Numbered from the stretch's first letter, positions 34,637 through 43,710 are shown. The stretch: 64,000 bases of DNA from JAUWOY01 sp034431315 (GCA_034431315.1 DAOUDK010000014.1:1-64000), one strand, 5' to 3'. A program made the numbers and translations. The notes: a model not told the origin generated them from the sequence alone.

Positions 34637-35866
34637 TTATTTTTGATTTGCCTGCGGCGACTTGTCCGCAGGCAGCTTGAATTTGATCCACATAATGGGC
34701 AGCATCAGCAGCGTGGCCACCAGTGGGGCGTAGAACGGTACTTGTGGCGCGAACCGCTCCCATAACACTGCTCCGATGTACGGCGCTGGCAGCGAGATCA
34801 GGCCAATGCTGGTGCTGAACAGTCCAAAGGCCGTGCCGCGCAGATGAAGGGGCACCACCTTGGAGATCAGCGCATTGTAGGCGGGGCCGATCAGCGCCTC
34901 GCCAACGCCGAAGAGAGCCCACACCACCGCGAACCCGGCAAAGACGCGGCTTTGCAGAAACACGGCTATCGCCACAGCCATGAGGAAAAAGCCAGCCACG
35001 ATCCCCACTCTTTCCCCCTTCTTGTCCGACAGCCAGCCCGATGGCGCCAGGAGCAACATGGTGACCAGCCCGTGAATGGACGACAGCCAACTGATCTCCA
35101 CGTTCGAGAGGCCCATCAAGTTCTGCATGTACAGCGGCAGGAGTTGAAACGCCATGCTGAAGGTCACGTCGCGTACTCCATCGGAGATGAAGATCCAGGT
35201 GACGACGCCTCCCGCCAGCACCAGCCCGCCCATCGCCACCAGGCTGGCTCTCAGGTTCGCCAGGGAGGGCTTTTCCCGGGGTTCGCTTTCCCCGCGATGT
35301 GCGTTTCGGGCCATGAGCAGCCGGATGCCGGTGGCTGTAGCATACAGTGCGCCGGCAGCTATGAACATGCTCCTGAAGCCCAGGTATTGTGACAGGTAGC
35401 CGCCGATGGGCGGGCCGACGATGCCCACGATCATGAACAGGCTCTGAGACAGTCCGTACACCCGGCCACGGGTGGCCTCGGTGGATTCCTCAGCGATGAA
35501 GGCCATGAAGCTGGGCGCGACGAACGAACGCGCCATGGCACCTGTTACCGTTGCCATGAGCAGCCACTCCCACGAAGGGGCGAAAACATACACGAAGTAA
35601 CCAAGCACCCCAGCCAGGCTGCCGATGGCGACGGCTTGCAACCGCCCGATCGAGTCCGATATCCATCCGCCCAGGATCTGAAAAGCCAGTGGCGCGATGG
35701 CCCCCAGGGTGAAGAACAACCCGACCTGCCCCACGTCTGCGCCCAACTCTTGCAAGTACAGCGGCAGCAGCGGCCCGTGCATGTGCCCGGCGATGTTTGC
35801 CAGGATCATCGTGCCCATAAACAGCAGCAACGGGCGCGTTAGTAGCGGTGTTCTCTTTGCTTCCAT
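34637..35866 (-). CDS. MFS transporter
   Basis: 409 aa with about 12 predicted transmembrane helices. The MFS loop 2-3 motif is partly visible ('GGWISDSIGRLQAVAIGSL') and again as 'SGWLSDKKGERVGIVAGFFL', with central 'MIVGIVGPPIGGYLSQYLG'. It is a drug- or metabolite-efflux-like transporter of unknown substrate. GGAAGGA precedes the ATG. Its neighbours in the operon are an amidohydrolase and a HicB-like protein. Confidence 0.88.
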   Translation of the reverse strand: MEAKRTPLLTRPLLLFMGTMILANIAGHMHGPLLPLYLQELGADVGQVGLFFTLGAIAPLAFQILGGWISDSIGRLQAVAIGSLAGVLGYFVYVFAPSWEWLLMATVTGAMARSFVAPSFMAFIAEESTEATRGRVYGLSQSLFMIVGIVGPPIGGYLSQYLGFRSMFIAAGALYATATGIRLLMARNAHRGESEPREKPSLANLRASLVAMGGLVLAGGVVTWIFISDGVRDVTFSMAFQLLPLYMQNLMGLSNVEISWLSSIHGLVTMLLLAPSGWLSDKKGERVGIVAGFFLMAVAIAVFLQSRVFAGFAVVWALFGVGEALIGPAYNALISKVVPLHLRGTAFGLFSTSIGLISLPAPYIGAVLWERFAPQVPFYAPLVATLLMLPIMWIKFKLPADKSPQANQK

Positions 35867-35907
35867 GAATCCTTCCGGGCGCGGATAGTAGACCCCTTGG
35901 CCTATCT

Positions 35908-36129
35908 CTATGCCACTGCCTGGTAGATAACTGGCCGGTAACTTGGCTCTGGAATAGGTTTGCCCTCAGCATGGGCTGCCTCAAGCCAGGCATCCTTGGC
36001 AACCCTAACTTGCCTGAGCGCCTCCTCGAGCGTGTTGCCGAAGGTGGAGCAAGCTTCCAGGTCGGGGATGTCCGCGATGTATCCGCCGTCTTCTTCGCTG
36101 TAAAAGATGTTGATGTGATAGTCTTTCAT
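35908..36129 (-). CDS. HicB-like small protein without HicA
   Basis: 73 aa of the UPF0150/HicB fold: 'YHINIFYSEEDGGYIADIPD', then 'LEACSTFGNTLEEALRQVRV' and a Pro-rich end. The usual partner HicA is not present. Its start overlaps the stop codon of the cyclophilin gene by 4 bases, so it is translated after that gene. It is one of two orphan HicB-like genes in the window (the other is at 13759). Confidence 0.82.
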   Translation of the reverse strand: MKDYHINIFYSEEDGGYIADIPDLEACSTFGNTLEEALRQVRVAKDAWLEAAHAEGKPIPEPSYRPVIYQAVA

Positions 36130-36785
36130 TCTTCCGTAATGCTGACCTTCTCTATCACGTCGCCCACGGCGATGGACTGAACTACGTCCATCCCCTTGAT
36201 GACGTGACCGAAGGCCGTGTACCCTTCGTCCAGGAAAGGCGTCGGGGCCAGGGTGATATAGAACTGGCTGCCGCTGGAGGCGCGGGTAGGGTTCACCTGG
36301 TCTGCTTTGCGGGCCATGGCGATGGCACCCTCGATGTGGGGCAACTGGATCTCCGCCGGCACGGTGTAGCCAGGGCCACCGCCCCCGGTGCCCATCGGGT
36401 CGCCTCCCTGGATGACAAAGCCAGGCTCCACGCGGTGGAACGTCAGGTTGTCATAAAAGCCCTGTCTCGCCAGGAAGACGAAGTTGTTGACGGTGAGCGG
36501 GGCGGCGCTGGCATCGAGTTGGACGACGATGTCGCCTTTGGCCGTGGAGATGGTGGCGACGTAGCTCTTGCTGGAGTCAATCTGCATCTCCGGCGGCTTG
36601 CTGTACACGTCGGCGCGGTCGGCTGGATTGGCCGGCATGGCCGGTTCGGTCGGCGTGGGTAGCTTGGTCGGTGTGGGCGGTTCGGTCGGCGCGCAGCTAA
36701 CAACCACTGCACTCAGTAAGAGGACCGCAGCGATAGCATGACTCCACCGCCAGTTCTTGTTGGTTCGTTTGTTCTTCTTGATCAT
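36126..36785 (-). CDS. Cyclophilin-type peptidyl-prolyl isomerase lipoprotein
   Basis: 219 aa. A basic N-terminus and hydrophobic stretch end in the lipobox VVSC, followed by a Pro/Thr linker, so it is probably an exported lipoprotein. The cyclophilin domain (about 70-215) shows 'DASAAPLTVNNFVFLARQGF', 'FHRVEPGFVIQGGDPMGTGGG' (catalytic FHRV and QGGD, quoted in part), 'GSQFYITLAPTPFLD' and 'FGHVIKGMDVVQSIA'. It assists folding outside the membrane. It leads the six-gene operon down to the hydrolase at 31271. Confidence 0.9.
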   Translation of the reverse strand: MIKKNKRTNKNWRWSHAIAAVLLLSAVVVSCAPTEPPTPTKLPTPTEPAMPANPADRADVYSKPPEMQIDSSKSYVATISTAKGDIVVQLDASAAPLTVNNFVFLARQGFYDNLTFHRVEPGFVIQGGDPMGTGGGGPGYTVPAEIQLPHIEGAIAMARKADQVNPTRASSGSQFYITLAPTPFLDEGYTAFGHVIKGMDVVQSIAVGDVIEKVSITEE

Positions 36786-36868
36786 AATTCTCCTTTCGTT
36801 TCAATCTGCGCAGCGGATGGAAAACTGATAAGCGGATAGCCGCTGCTCTCTCATCCGCTTACCCACTT

Positions 36869-37312
36869 CTATCTGTTGCCTCTCAACCAAAGTAGCAACG
36901 TCAAATAGGCTCCAAAGATGGTTGTCAACAACTGCAAGAACGGGGATATGAGTATCATCAGAACCAGCCAGCCTATGAAGCTTATCTTCGGATCATAGAG
37001 GATGAATGGATGCCCAAAATTCTGGAAGTCGGCGCTGGGGTTGAAGATCATGGGAATGGTCCTTCCCCAGATGAGACTCATCACAACGAAGGTGAAGGCT
37101 GCGGTAACGATGGCCTGGACGAAAACTCTCCCGAAAACGCCCTTTACATTTGTTGTAGCCATGGTTGCTCTCTTGGCGATGTGCCATCCAACGAAGAATC
37201 CGAACAGTATGCAGGCCAGCGGAACGCCCATCCCCATCCCAACACACAGTAAATCAACGATGACGAAAATCGCAAAAGCAGTTCTTGTGTTCAGTCTGAG
37301 AATTCTATCCAT
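36869..37312 (-). CDS. Membrane protein of unknown function (four helices)
   Basis: 147 aa when started at MDRILRLNTRTAFAIF, where GGAGGAGGA lies close upstream; the longer frame to 37474 only reads through a repeat of the GCAGAT/ATCTGCG type. Hydrophobic segments lie at about 9-45, 60-80, 105-125 and 130-145. I do not recognise the family. It is probably transcribed separately from the cyclophilin gene 83 bases away. Confidence 0.72.
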   Translation of the reverse strand: MDRILRLNTRTAFAIFVIVDLLCVGMGMGVPLACILFGFFVGWHIAKRATMATTNVKGVFGRVFVQAIVTAAFTFVVMSLIWGRTIPMIFNPSADFQNFGHPFILYDPKISFIGWLVLMILISPFLQLLTTIFGAYLTLLLWLRGNR

Positions 37313-37440
37313 TGTCCTCCTCCTATCTCGGCGTAAACCGACAATCATTCGACGCAGATTGACGCTGATCTGCGCTGATGCCGCTTCGCTTACAGTTATC
37401 TGCGAAAATCTGCGTGTATCTGCGTCCAGAGTCTTTGACT
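37313..37440. repeat. Intergenic repeat of GCAGAT / ATCTGCG words
   Basis: Words ACGCAGATTGACGCTGAT and ATCTGCGTGTATCTGCGTCC face each other as an interrupted inverted repeat between the SDR gene and the membrane protein gene. Confidence 0.55.
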
Positions 37441-37470
37441 GGTTTGTGAGAATTCTGGGCTTCAAGGAGT

Positions 37471-38250
37471 TCAACGCTGGCTGGCCAATCCGCCCGCAAT
37501 CTCTCCCCCATCAATCACGAAATACTGGCCAGTGATGAAGCTGGCGTCGTCTGAGGCCAGGAAGGCGAAGAGGGCGGCCACGTCCTCTGGTCGGCCTAGC
37601 CTGCCCAGGGGAACTTTGGCCTCGAAGGCGCGCCGCATTTCCACGGTGTATTCCGCTTCTTGCATCGGCGTCAGAATGAAACCCGGACACACGGCGTTGA
37701 CGCGCACCGTGGGGGCCAGTTCCAGGGCCATGGAGCGCGTCAGCTCAATCACCCCCGCCTTGGAGGCATTGTAGTCGGCGTAGTAGGGATAGCCCATCAA
37801 GCCGTTGGTGGAGCCCATGTTCAGGATGACGCCGCTACGTACATGTGATGAAGCGGCGCCATCTCCGGCCAGCATGCGCCGCGCTGCTTGCTGCGCCACA
37901 AAGAACACGCCGTCGAGATTGACCGCCATTACTTGGCGCCACTCCTGGGGGGAGATGTCCACAAAGCGGTGCCGGATGCTGATGCCAGCGTTGTTGATCA
38001 GCACGTCCAGTCCCCCCAGCAAACTGTCCAGTTCTTCAAAGGCTCGTGCTACATCGTCGGGATCCGAAACGTCGGCGTTGATGGTGCCGCTCAAAGACGG
38101 CAGTTCGCGTTCGAGGCGACGGAGCGCCGCCTCGTCGCGATCCAGCACCACGACGCGCGAACCCTCCTCCAGGAAACGTGCCGCCGTGGCCGCGCCGATG
38201 CTGCCTGCTCCGCCAGTGATGAGCACTCGTTTGTCTTTCAGACCACGCAT
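37471..38250 (-). CDS. Short-chain dehydrogenase/reductase (SDR)
   Basis: 259 aa classical SDR. The cofactor loop is 'LITGGAGSIGAATAARFLEE', with 'DVLINNAGISIRH', catalytic Ser in 'ILNMGSTNGLMG', the Tyr/Lys pair in YNASK, and C-terminal 'GQYFVIDGGEIAGG'. The acidic residue after beta-2 ('VVVLDRDE') favours NAD(H). Substrate unknown. It is the last gene of a minus-strand run that starts with a methyltransferase at 43571. Confidence 0.9.
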   Translation of the reverse strand: MRGLKDKRVLITGGAGSIGAATAARFLEEGSRVVVLDRDEAALRRLERELPSLSGTINADVSDPDDVARAFEELDSLLGGLDVLINNAGISIRHRFVDISPQEWRQVMAVNLDGVFFVAQQAARRMLAGDGAASSHVRSGVILNMGSTNGLMGYPYYADYNASKAGVIELTRSMALELAPTVRVNAVCPGFILTPMQEAEYTVEMRRAFEAKVPLGRLGRPEDVAALFAFLASDDASFITGQYFVIDGGEIAGGLASQR

Positions 38251-38260
38251 CAGTTCCTCC

Positions 38261-38791
38261 CTACCCGGCCAGCCCCAGGTATCGAATGTGGAATACCGCC
38301 ACCGCCAGCGCCACGTGCACGTTCAGCGATAAGCCCTTGCCCCATAAGGGGATGAAGACGACGTCGTCACACAGAGCAAGCGTGGCGCGGGTGACACTGT
38401 GATCCTCGTGGCCGATGACCAGGCAGGTCTTGGCAGGCCAATCGGTCTCGTAGTATGGGCGGGCTCCCTCAGTGATTTCCAGCGCGAAGACGCGATAGCC
38501 CTGGTCTTTGAACTCTGCGATGGCTTTACTGGCCTCTTTCTCGTAGCGCCAGCGTACACTTCTGTGTTTGCTGCGTCCTACCTTGACGATGGTCGGATTG
38601 GGCGGCGTGGGCGTGATGCCGGTCAAGATCAGCTCCTCAATCCGCGCCGCGTCGGCGATGCGGAAAATGGAGCCAACATTGACCGGGTATTCCACGTTTT
38701 CGAGAACCACAACGATATCGTGCTGGATCGGATGTTGCCGCCTGAAGTCGCGATGGAATCGTTTAAGAGGCGTGCCGTGAAGTGCTCTCAT
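38261..38791 (-). CDS. SpoU-type (TrmH family) RNA 2'-O-methyltransferase
   Basis: 176 aa with all three SPOUT motifs: motif 1 'NVEYPVNVGSIFRIADA', motif 2 'CLVIGHEDHSVTRATL' and motif 3 'IPLWGKGLSLNVHVALAVA'. It methylates a ribose in tRNA or rRNA using a knotted SAM site. In the usual proteins motif 2 is 'GxExxGv'; here it is GHEDHSV, a small departure. It sits between two SDR genes, 10 bases from the downstream one. Confidence 0.88.
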   Translation of the reverse strand: MRALHGTPLKRFHRDFRRQHPIQHDIVVVLENVEYPVNVGSIFRIADAARIEELILTGITPTPPNPTIVKVGRSKHRSVRWRYEKEASKAIAEFKDQGYRVFALEITEGARPYYETDWPAKTCLVIGHEDHSVTRATLALCDDVVFIPLWGKGLSLNVHVALAVAVFHIRYLGLAG

Positions 38792-38828
38792 GTCTCTCCG
38801 TCCGAAATTATGATATGAGCTCCAAGGC

Positions 38829-38872
38829 CCGTCCTCGGGCCGCCAAGACCGCGCCCGGGGACGGGCGCTAGA
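38829..38872. repeat. GC-rich hairpin between SpoU and SDR genes
   Basis: Arms CCCGTCCTCGGGC and GCCCGGGGACGGG pair over 13 bases with one G-T pair. It may end transcription of the SDR gene to its right, though it has no T tract. It is also of dispersed-repeat type. Confidence 0.5.
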
Positions 38873-38900
38873 GCCTTATATCAGAACCTCAGTCTCTCCA

Positions 38901-39665
38901 TCATCCTGCCAGCCCGCCGCCGTCCACCACCAGGGCTGTGCCAGTGACGAAGGACGCGGCGTCACTGGCCAGATAAAGCGCGGCCTGGGCGATGTCCTCC
39001 GGCCTGCCGATGCGTTGCAATGGCCGTTCTGCCGCTTCCGCTAGAAAACGCTCGTCCGATTCGCCAAGCTGCCGCGCTTCATGCCGCAGCATGGGCGTGT
39101 CGGTATCGCCGGGGCAGATGCAGTTGACGCGGATGTTCTGCTCGCCGTGATCAAGGGCCATGGCCTTGGTCAGCAGAACCACCGCCCCTTTCGAGGCGCA
39201 GTACGCCGCCGCCTTGCGCCCACCGACCAGCCCCCAGCCCGAGGCGGTGTTGATGATCACCCCGCCGCCGGCCTGGGCCATAATGGGAATGGCGTACTTG
39301 CTGAGCAAGAAAATCGCCTTGACGTTGACTGCCATCACCCGATCCCACTCCTCCTCGCTCGTCTCCAGCACAGAGGCCCGCCGGATGATGCCGGCGTTGT
39401 TGAAGAGGATGTCGAGGCCGCCCAATTGCTCCACGGTCTGCTGCACGGCCCGCTGGCAATCGGCCGCCTGGCTCACGTCGCAGCGCACAAAGATGGCCTG
39501 CCCGCCTTCGTCCACGATCATTTGAGCGACGGCCTGTCCGCCGGCCTCGTCTAAATCGACAATGGAGATTGCCGCGCCCTCGCGGGCGAAGAGCAACGCC
39601 GTCGCCCGCCCGATGCCCGACGCACCGCCGGTGATGAGCGCTCGTTTGCCCGTTAAACTCCCCAT
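38901..39665 (-). CDS. Short-chain dehydrogenase/reductase (SDR)
   Basis: 254 aa from the ATG giving MGSLTGKRALITGG, with AAGGGA upstream; a TTG six codons earlier is possible. Cofactor loop GGASGIGRA, NAD-type Asp in 'SIVDLDEAG', 'DILFNNAGIIRRA', Ser in 'INTASGWG', YCASK catalytic pair and 'GTALVVDGGGLAG'. It is similar to the SDR at 37471 but not a recent copy. Substrate unknown. Confidence 0.9.
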   Translation of the reverse strand: MGSLTGKRALITGGASGIGRATALLFAREGAAISIVDLDEAGGQAVAQMIVDEGGQAIFVRCDVSQAADCQRAVQQTVEQLGGLDILFNNAGIIRRASVLETSEEEWDRVMAVNVKAIFLLSKYAIPIMAQAGGGVIINTASGWGLVGGRKAAAYCASKGAVVLLTKAMALDHGEQNIRVNCICPGDTDTPMLRHEARQLGESDERFLAEAAERPLQRIGRPEDIAQAALYLASDAASFVTGTALVVDGGGLAG

Positions 39666-39683
39666 TGTTTTTCCCTTCGGCAA

Positions 39684-40235
39684 TCAACACTCTGTCAAGC
39701 ATAGCAACAATGCTGTTAGCGAGAATCCGTCTTTCATCAGTTTATCTTTGACCATCTCTTGAATCTCTTGCCTTGAAACCCACTTGAACTCTTTCACCTC
39801 GTTTCTATCAAAATCGCCCGTCTTTCGTTTGGACTGGCAACGCACGATGTGAAACACTTTGTTTGAAATGCCATTCATCGGGTAATAGGTGTAGGTCAGC
39901 TCGTGATTGGCTGTTTCATACCCTGACTCTTCCCACACCTCTCGCGCCGCAGCCTCTAAAACTGACTCGCCATTTTCCAAAACACCCGCAGGGATTTCCC
40001 ACTCGATAGTGTCTGTAGTGTAGCGGTAAACGTGTACCAACAGAATCTGGCTCTGCGCATTCTCGACCAAAACGGCCACCGCTTCTTTCTCAAAATCCAG
40101 GAGGTGGTGCCTTTTTATAATCCGGCCATCTGGAAACTGCACCTCGTCTACGTACAGATTGACCCAAGGATTCTCATAGATTACCGTTCGCGATAGCCTT
40201 TTGGGTCTCTTGAGACCAATCACTTCATTCGACAT
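39684..40235 (-). CDS. Nudix hydrolase (ADP-ribose pyrophosphatase-like)
   Basis: 183 aa. The Nudix box is complete: GVLENGESVLEAAAREVWEE followed by SGY, matching Gx5Ex7REVxEExGY. The N-terminal 'ENPWVNLYVDEVQFPDGR' and 'ILLVHVYRYTTDTIEWEIPA' are those of ADP-ribose/NDP-sugar pyrophosphatases. It overlaps the aminotransferase gene by 11 bases and so is translated in the same unit. Confidence 0.9.
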   Translation of the reverse strand: MSNEVIGLKRPKRLSRTVIYENPWVNLYVDEVQFPDGRIIKRHHLLDFEKEAVAVLVENAQSQILLVHVYRYTTDTIEWEIPAGVLENGESVLEAAAREVWEESGYETANHELTYTYYPMNGISNKVFHIVRCQSKRKTGDFDRNEVKEFKWVSRQEIQEMVKDKLMKDGFSLTALLLCLTEC

Positions 40236-41550
40236 CAGCCAGGGCCTTTCTCGCCGCTTCGAGGGTGAAGCTCACGTCCTCGTCGGTGTGGGCCAGCGAC
40301 ACGATAGAGTGGAGGGCGGCAGAGGGCGTCATGTATACTCCATGCTCGAAGAGGGCCAAGGCGAATCTCTGGTACCTGGCGCGGTCAACGTGGGCGCAGA
40401 ACTGGCGGTAGTTGCGGATGGCCGGTTGATCGGTGAACATGATTTGCAGCATCGGTCCCACGTTTTGCACAATGGCCTTCGCGCCCGTTTCCTCAAACAG
40501 ATCGCGTAGCCCCTGGCAGAGCTTCTCGCCGATGCGCCACGTGTGACGCAGAGCTGCGCCGTCGTCGCGGAGCAGCTCCCGCAGGCTGGCCCTCGCCGCG
40601 TACAGCCCGACGCGCGAGGCGTTCTGCGTGCCGTAGTGCAGCACCCCACCCCACTCCAGCGCCTCCATGATGTCGGCCCGGCCGACGAAGCCGGCCACCG
40701 GCAGCCCAGCCCCCATCGCCTTGCCGAAGGTCGAGATGTCGGGCCTGATTCCGTAGTGCTCCTGACAGCCGCCGGCCGCGATGCGGAAGCCGGTCACGGT
40801 TTCGTCGAGGATGAGCAAGATGCCGTTGTCGTGGGTCAGATCACGCAGCCCGTGCAGATAGCCCGGTTCCGGCGGGATGACGCCCATGTTGCCCATTATG
40901 CCCTCGGTGATGACGGCGGCGATCTGTCCCCGGTGGGTGTCAATGGCTCGCTCTACCGCTGGCAGATCGTTCCAGGGCACGACGATGGTGTCCTCCAACG
41001 CGCGCCGGTTCAGGCCCGAACTGTCGGCGATCTTGATGGGATCGTGACGATGGCCCAGCGAAACCAGGGGGTGCGGGTGAGTGTTGACCAAAAAGTCGTC
41101 ATACCAGCCGTGATAGTGCCCCTCGAATTTGATGAACTTTGGCTTGCCGGTGTAGCCCCTCGCCAGCCGGATGGCCGCCATAGCCGCCTCGGTGCCGGTG
41201 TTGGCGAAACGTACCCGCTCCGCGCTGGGCACCAGTTGCTGGATCAGCTCCGCCACCTCGACCTCAATCTCCGTGGCGGCTGCAAAGAGCGTCCCGCTGG
41301 CCACCGCCTCGCTCACCGCCTCCACGATGCGCGGGTGGGCGTGGCCCAGTGGCAGCGCGCCGTAGGCCATCATCCAGTCCACGTAGCGATTGCCGTCCAC
41401 GTCGTAGATGTGGGAGCCCTCACCTCGTTGGATGAAGAGGGGGTAATCCCCATAGTTGGCCGGCCCTCGCGAGGGAGAGCTGCCACCCTCGATCATCACT
41501 TGCAGGGCGCGGTCGAAGAGGGCTTTTGATTTGCCAGTTGTGTAGTTCAT
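40225..41550 (-). CDS. Class III aminotransferase (glutamate-1-semialdehyde aminomutase-like)
   Basis: 441 aa PLP enzyme. 'GDYPLFIQRGEGSHIYDVDG', 'RFANTGTEAAMAAIRLARGY', 'LILDETVTGFRIAAGG' with the cofactor-contacting Asp, and the Schiff-base Lys in 'STFGKAMGAGLPVAGFVG'. It resembles GSA aminomutase but no other haem genes are near, so it is more likely an amino-acid aminotransferase for an unidentified pathway. AGGAG precedes the ATG. Confidence 0.88.
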   Translation of the reverse strand: MNYTTGKSKALFDRALQVMIEGGSSPSRGPANYGDYPLFIQRGEGSHIYDVDGNRYVDWMMAYGALPLGHAHPRIVEAVSEAVASGTLFAAATEIEVEVAELIQQLVPSAERVRFANTGTEAAMAAIRLARGYTGKPKFIKFEGHYHGWYDDFLVNTHPHPLVSLGHRHDPIKIADSSGLNRRALEDTIVVPWNDLPAVERAIDTHRGQIAAVITEGIMGNMGVIPPEPGYLHGLRDLTHDNGILLILDETVTGFRIAAGGCQEHYGIRPDISTFGKAMGAGLPVAGFVGRADIMEALEWGGVLHYGTQNASRVGLYAARASLRELLRDDGAALRHTWRIGEKLCQGLRDLFEETGAKAIVQNVGPMLQIMFTDQPAIRNYRQFCAHVDRARYQRFALALFEHGVYMTPSAALHSIVSLAHTDEDVSFTLEAARKALADVE

Positions 41551-41599
41551 ACAAAAGTCTCCTGGGAATTAAAGTGTTCTTTCGGAGCTCCTGTGGTCA

Positions 41600-41664
41600 G
41601 GACGCCGGAGTCCCCAACTTGTTGGGGGTGTGGCGCAACGAACCCGAACGAGTTCGGGACTCCA
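41600..41664. repeat. Nested palindromes between aminotransferase and dehydrogenase-like genes
   Basis: CCCCAAC-TT-GTTGGGG and CCCGAAC-GA-GTTCGGG lie in series, enclosed by GGAGTCCC...GGGACTCC. This is a typical dispersed element; any terminator role is unproven. Confidence 0.6.
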
Positions 41665-41672
41665 GAAACCCG

Positions 41673-42803
41673 TCAAAGGTGAACTCCGTATCGCTCAGCA
41701 TACTCCCGGAAACGGGCGATCAATTCTTTGGCTCGTTCTTCTGACTCGTCGGGCGTCAGACGGTCACAGTCGTAGCCCAGTTCGGTGCGCAGCACGTTGG
41801 CCGATTCGGGGCAGAAGATCACCGTGCCGTCGGCCTCAATGCGTTCGATGCCGTCAAAGCGATGCGAGCGCTCGTTGATGGCGACGGCTTCGGCCAAAGT
41901 GATCCCTTCTATGAGCGCTGGCCGCACGTTGCCGCTGCCGACGACGACGGGATAGCCGCCCGGCAATCCGTTGGGCGCAGGCGCGTGCAACAGGGCCTCG
42001 CTGTCAGAGAGGAATGCCCGGATCAGTCGCACGGTGCAGCCGGCGGTGAGGAAATGACTGGCTGGGCCAGGCGGCAGAGGATAGGGAGCCAGCAGCAACT
42101 CGTCGGCGCGGATGGCTTCCGTCACATCCTGTCCTTCGTGCTCGACGCGCAGGAAATAGGGAGGTATCTTGCTTGTTGGTCCGCCAAAAACCGCTGCGTT
42201 CAGGGCGTGGTGAGCCACCAGCAGCACGCGCACCGCGTCGAGGGACGCGTCCAGTCGTTCGGCGGCCAGCAGGCGCACCTTTGACACAATCTCGTCAACA
42301 TTGCCCACCCCACAGGTCGGCGCCAGGTCGAGGCGGCCCAGGACGCAGTTGACCACGTCGGGATAGGGGGCCGTGAGCGTCACCCCAGGATAAGCGGCAT
42401 CGCGCAGAGCCTCCATCAGTTTCAGGGTCAGCGTCAGATGGACAGGCAGCCACACACCGAACCCCGCGCCTTTGATGACGGCGGCCTGTTCGGGGGGCAG
42501 GAGGTCCGGCAGCCACCAGGTCTGCATGGTCGCCGTGCTCAAGATGATGTCGGGCGCCTCTCTGTGCACGATTTCGGCGACGGCATCTTTGTCGTTGAGA
42601 TCAAGGGGCACAAAGCTGATGTCGGGCGCGTATCCCTGGGCCATCGCCCCCAGCCGCGTCAGGTTGCAGCGGGCTATGCCGCGCGCTGCGTTTCGGCTGC
42701 CCACGATAATTCGCCCCAGCCCATCCTCTCGCGCCAGCAGCTCCAGTACGACGCTGCCCAGCCCTCCGAGGCCAATGAGCATGATGGTTGGGTTTGTTTT
42801 CAT
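41673..42803 (-). CDS. Saccharopine-dehydrogenase-like NAD(P)-binding protein
   Basis: 376 aa from MKTNPTIMLIGLGGLGSV, where AAGGAG lies 7 bases upstream. The Rossmann loop GLGGLGS is followed by 'IIVGSRNAARGIARCNL' and 'VPLDLNDKDAVAEIVHREAP', the usual layout of saccharopine-dehydrogenase-like proteins. The C-terminal part is unfamiliar ('PYPLPPGPASHFLTAGCTV'). No exact role can be given. Its place between a SAM methyltransferase and a class III aminotransferase suggests an amino-acid pathway. Confidence 0.7.
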   Translation of the reverse strand: MKTNPTIMLIGLGGLGSVVLELLAREDGLGRIIVGSRNAARGIARCNLTRLGAMAQGYAPDISFVPLDLNDKDAVAEIVHREAPDIILSTATMQTWWLPDLLPPEQAAVIKGAGFGVWLPVHLTLTLKLMEALRDAAYPGVTLTAPYPDVVNCVLGRLDLAPTCGVGNVDEIVSKVRLLAAERLDASLDAVRVLLVAHHALNAAVFGGPTSKIPPYFLRVEHEGQDVTEAIRADELLLAPYPLPPGPASHFLTAGCTVRLIRAFLSDSEALLHAPAPNGLPGGYPVVVGSGNVRPALIEGITLAEAVAINERSHRFDGIERIEADGTVIFCPESANVLRTELGYDCDRLTPDESEERAKELIARFREYAERYGVHL

Positions 42804-42821
42804 GGTCAGCTCCTTGACCAT

Positions 42822-43571
42822 CTACTTCTGCATCACAAACCATACGCGCCCACTATTTGGCCTGGGTTCGCTCATTTCTTCCAGATTCTCCCAGCAGGCA
42901 AGTTCCTGGAAGTCCACTTCCTGCGAGCACTGCCTGATTTCCTCCAGGGTGTATCCGCGTTCCTTATGCTCCTCGTCCATCCGAATCCACCTGTCCCCTT
43001 CCTTCGCGAATCCCGATATTCTCGTGGTAGCTATGTTTTTCTCGAAGTCGTAGCTTGGGAACTGGATTTCAAACATCTCAAGGCTATTCTGCTGGACATA
43101 ACAAGGGTCTCGTTGCCAGTTAACGGCCAGGCCATAGATGGTGTTCATGTCAAAAATGAACAGCCCTGCTTTCTTCAGCGCTCGATACACGCCTGCAAAG
43201 GTCTTTTGTATGCCCTCCAACTCCAGGAGGTAATTCAGGCTATCAAACCAGCAGGTCACCAGGTCGAATCTCTCTTCAAAGGGCAGGGATCGCATGTCTT
43301 GAAGGAGAAACTCAACCTTTACGTTCTCCCGTTCAGCCCGCTCTCTGGCAAACTGCAGCATCTGGGGAGACCGGTCAACACCCGTCACCCGAAGGCCTTT
43401 CTTCGCCATCGCCACAGCGAACGTCCCCTCGCCACAAGCTATGTCCAAGATCGTCTGTGGCCCGGCATCGAATCGGGCGAGCACAGGGGGCAGTAGCTCT
43501 ACCATTCTCCCGCTGTATTGAGGGTATGGCCCTTTGGCGTAGAAATATGCGAACCTGTCAAAGATACTCAT
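42822..43571 (-). CDS. Class I SAM-dependent methyltransferase
   Basis: 249 aa. Motif I is 'TILDIACGEGTFAVAMAKKG', then 'VTGVDRSPQMLQFARERAE' and 'FDLVTCWFDSLNYLLE'. The C-terminus has an all-beta part as in small-molecule methyltransferases of this group. Substrate unknown. It lies 18 bases upstream of the saccharopine-dehydrogenase-like gene and starts the operon. Confidence 0.88.
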   Translation of the reverse strand: MSIFDRFAYFYAKGPYPQYSGRMVELLPPVLARFDAGPQTILDIACGEGTFAVAMAKKGLRVTGVDRSPQMLQFARERAERENVKVEFLLQDMRSLPFEERFDLVTCWFDSLNYLLELEGIQKTFAGVYRALKKAGLFIFDMNTIYGLAVNWQRDPCYVQQNSLEMFEIQFPSYDFEKNIATTRISGFAKEGDRWIRMDEEHKERGYTLEEIRQCSQEVDFQELACWENLEEMSEPRPNSGRVWFVMQK

Positions 43572-43710
43572 TTGTTAGTGTGCTCCGTCTGAATCACTGA
43601 TGGGGCCCTTTCAGTATGATCACTCCCCTTGCCGCAGCGGATAGAAATCGGATAATCGGATAACTGCTGCCCCATCTGCTTATCCGCTGCCTATCCGTTG
43701 CCTCCACCCC

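Noticed and set aside
40225..41550. True glutamate-1-semialdehyde aminomutase (hemL)
   Set aside because: The protein is in the same class, but no haem genes are adjacent, and the neighbours point to another pathway.
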